This document shows positions 40,701 to 48,352 of a DNA stretch of 64,000 bases, piece by piece; position 1 is the first letter of the stretch, and each line of letters opens with the position of its first letter. Source of the DNA: Farysia itapuensis (Eukaryota > Basidiomycota > Ustilaginomycetes > Ustilaginales > Ustilaginaceae); contig JALBYC010000028.1 of the NCBI GenBank assembly GCA_023212645.1, forward strand, positions 89,215 through 153,214, in the 5' to 3' direction. A model generated the notes under the pieces. It made no database searches and was not told the DNA's origin. It saw nothing but the letters and a program-made list of their open reading frames with translations. The translations under genes were made by a program, and so were the position numbers.

Positions 40701-41293
40701 ACACGCAGCGGGTGCGATCTTGGGAAATGGCTCGACACACTCTGTACTGGCAATTTGCGAAGCGCTTCTTGTTCTCATTGAATGGAGCAAGAACACCCGT
40801 GGCCATCGGATGGCAGAAGTTCACGCAGTTCTACGTCTCAACCGGTAACTTTATCGACTGGATTCGTCTGCCTGTCTTTATCATTCTAGGTGGCTCCAAG
40901 GACTTTTGGCTACGATCCTTTGGCTTCTTCCTGTTCCTGCCCATGCTTCCGTTGATACCCTACCGCTTCTGGAAGGTCAGGAGAAGACCGGACCTGCATC
41001 CGCACATGCTCGACATGTTGACCTATGGAATATACAAGCTCCTGTTCAGCTTTGTTTGCATTTTGGGTGCATTGCGGGGCATGCTAGTCTTCTTCCCCAA
41101 TCACAAGCACAAGCCAAACTTGGTGGAAATGGAGAAGGCGAATGATCCACGATGCATCTGGCTGCGACCTGCCTTTATGGAAGAAGCTGCCGCAAACGCC
41201 AAAAAGCAAGACCTAGAGGAGCAGCTAAATGTGCTTGTTGCCGACTCTGACGGCCACGAAGAGCAGAGCCTTGTGCACGAATTGCGCGCGTAG
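37739..41293 (+). CDS. Family 2 glycosyltransferase, processive-type, membrane
   Basis: 1,184 residues. Residues 1-560 are Ser/Pro/Arg-rich and disordered, with many SP/TP phospho-type sites. Two membrane segments follow at about 581-603 (VALYILYGAFIAGLVLLDHY) and 617-642 (FIVMGILYGFEPAMILIIML). The GT-A domain starts at about 761 (TTALVIPCHNSD) and shows IIDNSN, the DxD-like LTIDDDVIIP (about 850), FADDVKMGLEL (about 943, catalytic Asp) and TQRVRSW (about 990, the QxxRW signature with an R-S change). Two or three C-terminal membrane segments end the protein. This D,D,D,QxxRW pattern is that of chitin, hyaluronan and cellulose synthases. The product polymer cannot be inferred; it is not a classic chitin synthase (no EDRxL). 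A wall or capsule-like polysaccharide is plausible. Confidence 0.85.
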   Translation: MSDQGKGTRKPPAVRTNDNSPSEQQSSNTVRHDVHREQQAEEEQPMFNTMSWSQPPTHASREGSEQSQTPSVITTPLRARRGMLNEKRLTINVARRTMEPAMQSARSPRNTASLPQSGTARREPSDNAVQPPSAGSPASPINRPPSTNSFHFDAEQERPRRSRLLSQQIAPASLPSISVSGTKSFHLPFSPPMGSASSGSSGNSSNKTAVASPQQGVSGQKLSPIGSSPKSGRTPRSPWLRRPTAPTNLSSPLVPVYQTHDLLAVPGSPRTPMTPRSQKASPSSYQGMMLTTTTAKDAKRSSLYVESPRNNRRASFTTELRNFVKGGAEVVPRLELRVLDKQGEGYAAPPLEHKARSYSLYPGSDVNQVSPSEKGPQKGRSRSHSLMQPAWKPDLTSPSTANPKRKVAGLPQRSSMPMADLLAKASADRRISFVPNIVEFAADDEYIEPPTTARLDTMRRPSYAASVFQQAKLMERKPSYYPTVPAISLDEEIEDQEPECPPTSTNMRPPHQVVEQPLETIESISQEPQVAVKSKQRSKTSLAIRNFFLAPVRFLAWQISPKFLWTIIDPREYLWPITVRKVALYILYGAFIAGLVLLDHYFHWWRGLSHALHGRNFIVMGILYGFEPAMILIIMLVADVPMPRQAADRTVLLPRGTDSEAASIMEDSASVHSQEEGNLTTIQELTPKTPKSASFNPRARRATIIMHDHIDLEQFATRRPSAQSNVLPLPQQTAEVVEEKTEVGSEHQALPMYGHPSLTETTALVIPCHNSDIATLQAVLFAALVHFEPWQIFIIDNSNCEAPPVDLEGAIRSQPMFKRVNYIWLPVGNKNISQFVGATAAAKFGLEYVLTIDDDVIIPPNFAAPMHLINDKVTAVCYPITAVDTNGDRPLFVGWQDIEYKMSALAKMAESKLCGVLYPHGAASFWVRDTMIQVLRNHDLIYFADDVKMGLELQALGQHMGIDASISFETVAPETFLGPSRGGAANFYTQRVRSWEMARHTLYWQFAKRFLFSLNGARTPVAIGWQKFTQFYVSTGNFIDWIRLPVFIILGGSKDFWLRSFGFFLFLPMLPLIPYRFWKVRRRPDLHPHMLDMLTYGIYKLLFSFVCILGALRGMLVFFPNHKHKPNLVEMEKANDPRCIWLRPAFMEEAAANAKKQDLEEQLNVLVADSDGHEEQSLVHELRA

Positions 41294-42226
41294 ACTAGCG
41301 GAAATACAGCAACTCGCAAATATCACGTCGTTTGAAACTGTAGAACGTGTGAGACCGACAATCAGGCCACCAAACCGGAAACAGATGGCGGCGGTGAGCC
41401 AGAGTGTGACAGTGAAATTAGTGAAACGAGTCTAAATCCAAAGAAATTCAACTCAAAATAGAAAACCGAACTACAACGCGCGCCTGTCAAAGATGGCACG
41501 AATTCGAAAATTCATTTGGCATTTGCCGAGCCGCGTATCTTTGTAGTTCTCGACCCCCGAGCCTCATGTCTATTCACCGAGACCCCGAGCCCTAGCTGCA
41601 GATCCCCTACACTCTAGAATTGTGTCAACTACAATGAACAGAGCCATTCGAGTAGTGTCAAATTTCAAATCCGCGTCGATCCCTGCCATGTGGTTCCAGT
41701 ACTTCGACAGCAGCCCATTGTCGATCATGAAAAGGCTATCATGCAGTCAGTATGTGCAAAGCGCTTTTGCGCGGACTCTGTTCGCCTTGCCGGCCACTCG
41801 GAAGATGCAACGCTCCAGCCACAGTCTCACCATTGCCAAGATATGGAAGTGTGTCAAGGCTCACGCTGGACATTCCAAGTCCGCATCTGTTGAAATCTGC
41901 CATGGCGAGTACCAGAGCTGTCAGCTGTGGCGCCGGACCGTCAGTGGCACATTTCCATCACGCTTCCTCGGGGTTATCCTTCCCGCGCCGCTGGCACCAC
42001 TGTCAAGCTCGCCAAGTATATAGTCTTGCTCGCAGGCTTAAGTCTGACTGCTGATCTCCTTCTTGACCCTCATATTATCACTCCCTCTTGCCCCCCTTCC
42101 CTTCCCCACCAGGCTCGCTGACCTCACTGTCGCTCCGACAACACTCTCTTTTACCGCAAGCACGCCTCCTTTGTGCTCTGCTTACTACATTCTTTCATCT
42201 CAGTACAAGATCGGAACCTGGACACC
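41294..42226. other. Intergenic region upstream of the GH16 gene
   Basis: About 930 bp. Short open frames here start with non-ATG codons and look like no family. A pyrimidine-rich tract (about 42055-42115) precedes the GH16 ATG, typical of a strong fungal promoter/5' UTR. Confidence 0.5.
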
Positions 42227-44590
42227 ATGCGATTCACTCTGTCTCTCACTCTGCTGCTGCAAGCCGCTTTGTTTCTTGTCTTCCTCGAACAGGCACCTTC
42301 TGCGATTGCCTCTTTTGAACAAAAGAAAGTGGCTCGTTCGGAAGCTGAATCTGCTGTTCTGGAGAACTGGACTATTTCTAGCGACCCAACTGTTCATCAA
42401 GCCAACTACGATGTGGCGTCCAAGTCGGACGCCCCCGCTGTTTTTGAAAATGCCGATGATACTGTTCTGATGGCTCGTTCGAACTACGAAGACGACGAAA
42501 ATGAGGACGAGCAGTATGACGAGCTGGAGATCATTACCGTCTTCCTTCCCAACGATGAGCCGCAACAGGAAGCCGCTCTTCAACGACGTGCGAGTCCCAC
42601 GCTTTGCCCTCCTAACGCTACCGTCAGACGTTCGTCGGCCTTGCAAACCAATGCAAACGCCAAGCGCGCCAACGTAGGAGTCACTACCACCAGCACCAAG
42701 ACCGTGACTGTGACTAAGACCATCTACGAGACTGTCTATCGCCGATGCACTCAGTATGTCAAGCGAGCGACCTCCACGACGTCGACCAAGCGTGCAACTA
42801 CAACTTCTAAGAAACATGCAACTACAACTTCGACGAAGCATACGACGACAAGCTCGAAGAAGCCTACTTCAACCAAGCGTGTGACCACAACGACGAAGAA
42901 ATCGGTGACTGCAAACGCTGCCTCGACGAAGAAGACCACGTCCACCAAGAAGCACTCTACGTCGAAGCATACCACTACCTCCAAGGCAGCTACCACGGCT
43001 AAGTCGACCTCGACCACTTCCAAGGCTTCTTCCAAGACATCCACTTCGACGACTACGACGTCCAAAGCTGCTGCTGCTGCTACTACGACTACTGCTTCAT
43101 CGACGAGCACTACGTCGTCGAAGACCTCAACTACCTCCTCGTCGTCTACCTCTACCACCAGCACAAAGCCTTCGACCACCTCTACCACGACCTCTTCCTC
43201 ATCCACGTCGACTACGAGCTCCAAGCCGTCTACCACATCGACGAGCACGACGTCCACGTCCACAACGTCGACGACCACGACAAGCTCCAAGCCTTCGACT
43301 ACTTCGACCAGCACTACCTCGACGACCACCACGACCTCAAAGAGCACGAGCTCTACGTCGTCCACCACGACTACAACCCCGCGAGCTGTTCCCACCACGA
43401 CTTCTACCACCACTAGCAGCTCCAGCACCTCGTCAACCATTACAACGTCTGCGACGCCCACACCCAAGGTTTACTCTCTCGTCGCCAACTACTCGGGCAA
43501 CAACTTTTACAAGAACATGTACTTCTTTACCTACAACGATCCAACAAACGGGCTTGTCGATTACATTGGCTCGTCCGAGGCTTCCTCGCTTGGTATGATC
43601 AAGACGACCAGTGGCGGTCAGGTATACATGGGCTATGCTACGACTCGAGTATACCCTCCGGTTACAACTACAAGCAGCACGACGACCAAGTCATCGACCT
43701 CGACCTCTGCCACAAGCACGGGCTCAGCCTCGCTGAAGAAGAGGGCCACGACATCGTCCACGAAGACCTCGACGAAGTCCAGCTCGACCTCGAAGTCAGC
43801 TTCGTCGACTGCTGCTGCCACACCTTACATGAAGGCCGTCCGAGTCAACTCGTACGACACGTTCACTACAGGTGTATTTATTCTGGATGCTTCGCACATG
43901 CCAGTTGGATGCGGTACATGGCCTGCTTGGTGGACTGTGCCTACCAACCCTGCCGGTGGCTGGCCTAATGGAGGAGAGATTGACATTGTTGAAGGCATCT
44001 CGTACACGTCGCAGAACACGTACTCGGTCCACACTGCGCACGGCTGCACAGTCAACTCGACCAACAATGCTCAGCTCGGAAGCTATCAACTACAGAACAA
44101 GACGCTCGCCACCAACTGCGCCAGTTTCGAGACCAGTAACCAGGGTTGTGGTGTACAGTCTTCGCTGCGCAACGACTTTGGCGTGGGCTACAACAACATG
44201 GGCGGAGGCATCCACGCCATGGTGTGGGATGCTGACCTTGGTATCAAGTCGTACTTCTGGAAGCGATCTCAAGTCCCTGCCGACGTTACTGCTGGAACGC
44301 CGGACCCTTCCAAGTGGGGTACACCTCAAGGTTCGTGGCCCGCTGCCAACTGCGATCCCAACACGTTCTTCTTCAACCACGTCACTGTGTTCACCAACAC
44401 CATCTGTGGTGATTGGGCGGGCAATGACTACTTGTGGCAGAACGCTCTCGCTGGTCAGACGCAAAGCTGCGCGGCAAAGACAGGCTTCAGCACGTGTCAA
44501 GCCTACGTGCAGAGCAACCAGGTCGATTTCAGTGATGCCTACTGGCTTATCAACTCGGTCAAGGTCTACCAATTCAGCCGAACTTACTAG
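42227..44590 (+). CDS. Secreted GH16-family beta-glucanase with Ser/Thr-rich region
   Basis: 787 residues. A signal peptide (MRFTLSLTLLLQAALFLVF, cut near SAIAS) is followed by an acidic propeptide-like region, and then a long Thr/Ser/Lys low-complexity stretch at about residues 175-410 (runs of TTSTST, TSTTSS, SKPSTTS), expected to be heavily O-mannosylated. A GH16 domain begins at about 420 (KVYSLVANYSGNNFYKN, YFFTYNDPTNGLVDY) and its catalytic motif is GGEIDIVEG (about 584-592, nucleophile and acid/base Glu). A second Ser/Thr insert (about 480-530) interrupts the domain between its first strands and the catalytic half, which is unusual. GH16 fungal enzymes act on beta-1,3(4)-glucans in the wall. 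The start at 42227 was chosen over an upstream non-signal-like extension. There is no GPI-like end. Confidence 0.88.
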   Translation: MRFTLSLTLLLQAALFLVFLEQAPSAIASFEQKKVARSEAESAVLENWTISSDPTVHQANYDVASKSDAPAVFENADDTVLMARSNYEDDENEDEQYDELEIITVFLPNDEPQQEAALQRRASPTLCPPNATVRRSSALQTNANAKRANVGVTTTSTKTVTVTKTIYETVYRRCTQYVKRATSTTSTKRATTTSKKHATTTSTKHTTTSSKKPTSTKRVTTTTKKSVTANAASTKKTTSTKKHSTSKHTTTSKAATTAKSTSTTSKASSKTSTSTTTTSKAAAAATTTTASSTSTTSSKTSTTSSSSTSTTSTKPSTTSTTTSSSSTSTTSSKPSTTSTSTTSTSTTSTTTTSSKPSTTSTSTTSTTTTTSKSTSSTSSTTTTTPRAVPTTTSTTTSSSSTSSTITTSATPTPKVYSLVANYSGNNFYKNMYFFTYNDPTNGLVDYIGSSEASSLGMIKTTSGGQVYMGYATTRVYPPVTTTSSTTTKSSTSTSATSTGSASLKKRATTSSTKTSTKSSSTSKSASSTAAATPYMKAVRVNSYDTFTTGVFILDASHMPVGCGTWPAWWTVPTNPAGGWPNGGEIDIVEGISYTSQNTYSVHTAHGCTVNSTNNAQLGSYQLQNKTLATNCASFETSNQGCGVQSSLRNDFGVGYNNMGGGIHAMVWDADLGIKSYFWKRSQVPADVTAGTPDPSKWGTPQGSWPAANCDPNTFFFNHVTVFTNTICGDWAGNDYLWQNALAGQTQSCAAKTGFSTCQAYVQSNQVDFSDAYWLINSVKVYQFSRTY
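42760..43460 (+). repeat. Low-complexity Ser/Thr-coding repeat in the GH16 gene
   Basis: Degenerate ACC/ACG/TCG/TCC triplets coding for Thr and Ser runs, inside the GH16 gene. The opposite strand has an artificial 238-codon Val/Glu-rich open frame through it. A second block lies at about 43660-43820. Confidence 0.85.
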
Positions 44591-45115
44591 GCATTAGGCT
44601 CTTTATATCTCTGTTTGAAACGGATGATTCTTCATCGCGGATCACCGGTCGGGTACTGCTAGACAGTTCCCCTGGTACGTTTAGATCTCGCTATCTCTTT
44701 TCTGTCACTGTGTTTCTTCCACTCTTTCCCACTTCTTGACCTGTTTGTATCATAGTGCGCTTTACGGCTCTGCTTCAATTATCTTGATTCTTTTGCCTCA
44801 TACGGTGTTATATACCTCATAGGCCACAGCCAGTTTTACGGTTTTGCCCTACATGTGGTGATATTTTGTCTCGTCCGATAAAACAGCAACAGGCACAGGC
44901 GCTAAAAGTCGCAGGTGTATCACGCAATTCTTCCCGGTGAACGCCATACGTGATACGTGATGCACTGATGGCCATCTTCCCCGCTTTCAGGCCCTGTCAC
45001 GCCAGTATCATGCGACCCAACGTAATCCACGGAATGGCATCATCCATACAATCACCGTCGTGTATATATACTCAGTGTTGCTCCTGGCAGTGTCGGTGCT
45101 AGCTTCGTATCCACT
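44591..45115. other. Intergenic region, GH16 3' side / TauD promoter
   Basis: About 525 bp; pyrimidine-rich 3' UTR of GH16 then the promoter of the dioxygenase gene. A direct repeat TACGTGATACGTGAT lies near 44947-44961. Confidence 0.5.
45061..45070 (+). promoter_or_regulatory. TATA box of the TauD-type dioxygenase gene
   Basis: TGTATATATA about 50 bp upstream of the ATG at 45116, a perfect TATA motif. Many compact fungal promoters lack one, which hints at an inducible gene. Confidence 0.5.
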
Positions 45116-46372
45116 ATGCTGTCCACTCTGTCCTCTGCAGCTTCGCACTTTGATACCAGCAATCAAGGGTCTGGCTCCGGGTCCGGGTCTGGTGGCTTCT
45201 CCGCCTCGCAGATTGAGGCTCAGCGAAACCTCAAATCTGTCGTCTCCGAGCTCACTTCGGGTCAGCATGATGCAGATGACTCGCTACTGACGCCGTACGA
45301 AGAGCTGCCAAAGCAAATCACCGGCCCCACCGTCTGGGACGCTGCATCGTACACCGGTGCACAGAATGCGCACAAGTGGGTTCACACTTTTACGTCTGAG
45401 CAAGTGTCGCAGCTCGAGACAGCGGCCAAGCTCTGGCTCGAGTCTGGTCGAGAGCTTGGTGAGATTGAGCGATCCACCTTCCCACTACCGTCTGACCTGG
45501 TCAGCACCCTCACTGAGCTCCGCACGCGCCTCGTGACCGGCCATGGTTTCTATCTGTTCAAGGGTCTGCCTACCAAGCGGTGGGGCAACCGCATCTCGGC
45601 CATTGCCTACCTTGGCCTTGGCGCTTACCTTGGCAACATTGTCAGTCAGAACCGTTACGGTCACGTTCTTGGCCACGTCAAGGATCTGGGCGAAGATCCA
45701 ACACAAATTGATAAGGTGCGCATCTACCGCACCAACGCCCGCCAGTTCTTCCACACCGACTCGTCCGGCGGTATCGTCGGCCTTCTTTGTCTCCACAAAG
45801 CTATCGAGGGCGGCGAGTCCGACATTGTGTCTTCGCACGCTGTCTGGAATCACTTGCAGGCACACCGCCCCGACGTTGCCAAGACTCTTGCAAGCAACAT
45901 TTGGCATTTTGACCGCAAGGGTGAAGTATCCACTGGTCAACAAGGCTGGGTGACCCGACCCATTGTTCATCTGCGCAAGGGCGAAGCTGGCAATCGACTC
46001 ATCCTAACTTACGATCCTTACTATCTCAAGTCGATTTCTCGACACGTCGAGGCCGGTCTTATTCCGGCTTTGTCCGACAACCAGGTTGAGGCTATGAAAG
46101 TACTCGAAGAGACAGCGCAGAAGCTAAGTCTTCACATGATCCTCGATGTCGGCGACATTCAGTTTGTCTCGGATCTGCACGTACTGCATGCCCGAACCGA
46201 GTACAAAGACGCTCCCCCGCCCAGCCCTCGACGACATCTGTATCGGCTCTGGGTTGCTGTGCCGAAGCAGGATGGTGGTTGGGAAAACGCCTATCCGGAC
46301 AACAACCACCTGCGACGAGGCGGTATCCAAGTCAACGATACGAAACCCACGTATCCCTTGGACGGCGAGTAG
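45116..46372 (+). CDS. TauD/TfdA-family Fe(II)/2-oxoglutarate dioxygenase
   Basis: 418 residues, single exon. Iron ligands: HTD in FFHTDSSGGIVGLLCL (about residue 212) and the distal His in VLHARTEY (about 357), with the 2-oxoglutarate-binding Arg in RRHLYRLW just after. The N-terminal 40 residues are Ser/Gly-rich. The TauD-like fold spans the rest. Family members hydroxylate taurine-type sulfonates, clavaminate-like precursors and other small molecules; in fungi many are uncharacterised. Substrate cannot be told. The stop is 56 bp from the convergent RCC2-like gene's stop. Confidence 0.85.
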   Translation: MLSTLSSAASHFDTSNQGSGSGSGSGGFSASQIEAQRNLKSVVSELTSGQHDADDSLLTPYEELPKQITGPTVWDAASYTGAQNAHKWVHTFTSEQVSQLETAAKLWLESGRELGEIERSTFPLPSDLVSTLTELRTRLVTGHGFYLFKGLPTKRWGNRISAIAYLGLGAYLGNIVSQNRYGHVLGHVKDLGEDPTQIDKVRIYRTNARQFFHTDSSGGIVGLLCLHKAIEGGESDIVSSHAVWNHLQAHRPDVAKTLASNIWHFDRKGEVSTGQQGWVTRPIVHLRKGEAGNRLILTYDPYYLKSISRHVEAGLIPALSDNQVEAMKVLEETAQKLSLHMILDVGDIQFVSDLHVLHARTEYKDAPPPSPRRHLYRLWVAVPKQDGGWENAYPDNNHLRRGGIQVNDTKPTYPLDGE

Positions 46373-46428
46373 TTTATCCTCTAGAAACCTTCCATTACAG
46401 CTACGATAATACAAGATTGCGAAAATGA

Positions 46429-48148
46429 TCAGGTGCGCCTTTTCTTGGTCTGTGGCTTAGTGTCGTCTTGAGGTGCATCCGCTCTTTTGGTTGATGTGAC
46501 ACGAGCAGACGGAGCACAATGGGGGCAGTGCCATTCGCCGTCGGGGATAGACTTGAGTGGTGGATCCAAACACTGCAGATGCCATGGATTCTCACACTTT
46601 TCGCACTCCAGAAGCGCATTGTCTTCAGTCGAAGTGTCTGAGCCGCAGACGAGACATGTTTCAACACTGGAAACGGAGTCGGGGAACCGCGGAAGTTCCG
46701 AGTAAGCCTGACCCATGTTGCGTGCAATGTAGAAGGTCGTGTTTTGGCCAGCTGCAATGTCTAGGACGGCGATTCCGTCGAGTGTATCACAGCGCATTGG
46801 CTTCGTGGCGCTTCTTGGTTTACCCTCGCCTAGGCCAAGTTCGCCGCAGTTGGCATTTTGACCCCAACAAACATTCATCGTAGCTTGGTGATCGCCTTGA
46901 AGCGCGGCCTCTTCCGTGGCCGTGCAGAGCAAAGTGACGCCACCGAGAGCGGCATTGTTCACCTTGACGCCCATGAGGTCCGGCAGATACTTGAATGTCA
47001 TGAAACCTTGGCCAGCGGATCCCTCCCCAGAAGTCTTCCATTTTCCGGCGAGATAGTACATGCGTTGACCATCTATGACGGCGGAGCTGGTAGATCCAGC
47101 AAACACAGCTGTCGCTCGAGCTAGTACATTTTCTCTAGAGAATTGTGGAACCAAAGTAGGCACAAGCTGATCTTGCTGCGATCCTAGGCCAAGGCGACCG
47201 TAGCCACCAAAGCCCCAAACGTAGACAAAGCCGTCTGAATCTAGCGCAATTGTGTGCTGCTGACCACATGCGATTTGAACAATGTTCTTGTCTGCCAGTT
47301 GCCGGACCAAGAATGGTTCAGAGAAAGTGTTGAAGGCTAGCTTTGTACCGGAAATAAAGTGTTCACCGGTACGACCGTTACCCAGTTGTCCCTTCTCCGA
47401 CGATCCCATGGTATAGACTTTGCCAGACTTGGTTAGAAGCATGGAAAAAGTGCTGCCACAGGATGCTGCCACGACTGGATCTTTCTCCTTGATGAAGGGA
47501 GCGGTCTCTATCTTTTGAAAGGTATGTAGCACCGACATGTTGGGCAAGCCGCATTGGCCAGAGGTGTTAACTCCAGTGCCGTAAACGGAGCCGGAAGAGG
47601 TGACGAGGAGGGTATGAGAACGTCCACATGCGGCAAAGACTATGTCGCCGTCACTTGACGGCGAGAGAGGAGGAATGAAATCGGTTGCGCGATCGAGCTT
47701 GTATGCATCCCATACGGCAGAACCCGAGGGCTTGGATCCAGCGACTGCATAGTTCGGCAGGCCGCACTGGCCCTGCTCATTGCGACCAATGACGAATACC
47801 TCTCCTTCTTCCGACAAGAAAACAGCATGGCAGGATGAATGGGAGGAAAAGATACGGCGCATGCGGACATTGGAAACGGAGCGAAGAATGTGTGGACTCG
47901 GCAAATCGGGGCTATCACAATGTCAGTTACTGGGCTACAGCTCTCTTCACTCGCAGGTTGAGCTTACTGAGCTGGATTGACGACCAGGGGCGGACCATTC
48001 TTGGTGGCTTTACGTCCTAACGTTGGCCAGTCGATGCCCCCTGTAACGAGGACTACGTGGACAATGTGGTCAGAACATTGATATGAGTTTTCGTCAAAAT
48101 GACGCGCTTACCTCTGCCCCATGACGGAAGATCGGACGAAGCAGTCAT
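46429..48148 (-). CDS. RCC2-like RCC1-repeat protein with C-terminal PHD finger
   Basis: Three exons were worked out on the minus strand: 48148..48112, 48052..47968 and 47911..46429, with introns of 59 and 56 nt (GTAAGC...CTGAC...GTAG and GTAAGC...CTGAC...ATAG). The 534-residue product starts MTASSDLPSWGRVLVTGG and continues IDWPTLGRK, the RCC2 (TD-60) type start. The long open frame alone starts at a TTG, which made a spliced 5' end necessary. RCC1 propeller blades follow (FVIGRNEQGQCGLPN, VYGTGVNTSGQCGLPN, VYTMGSSEKGQLGNG, VYVWGFGGYGRLGLG). At about residues 459-506 there is a PHD finger (CLVCG, LECEKC, WHLQC, WHCPHC; Cys4-His-Cys3). RCC2 proteins bind small GTPases and chromatin; a PHD finger usually reads histone H3 tails. 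The C-terminus is basic. Confidence 0.85.
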
Positions 48149-48352
48149 CAGCACTGTAAGCTGCAGCGAGTGCAAAGGACGGACGGCTATAGAAGAAGAA
48201 CCCTTTGACCAACAATATCGGACCTTGCCGATTCGCGACGCGTTTGCCCCGCTCACGCTCACAGACTCACATCACTCGTACGGGTCGCTATGTGACACCT
48301 TACATCGACTCACATGGTGCGACTACGCAAATGTTTGGCAATAGTGAGCATG

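Noticed and set aside
42751..43467. 238-codon Val/Glu-rich minus-strand frame
   Set aside because: It is the complement of Ser/Thr triplets in the GH16 gene, so an artefact of low complexity.
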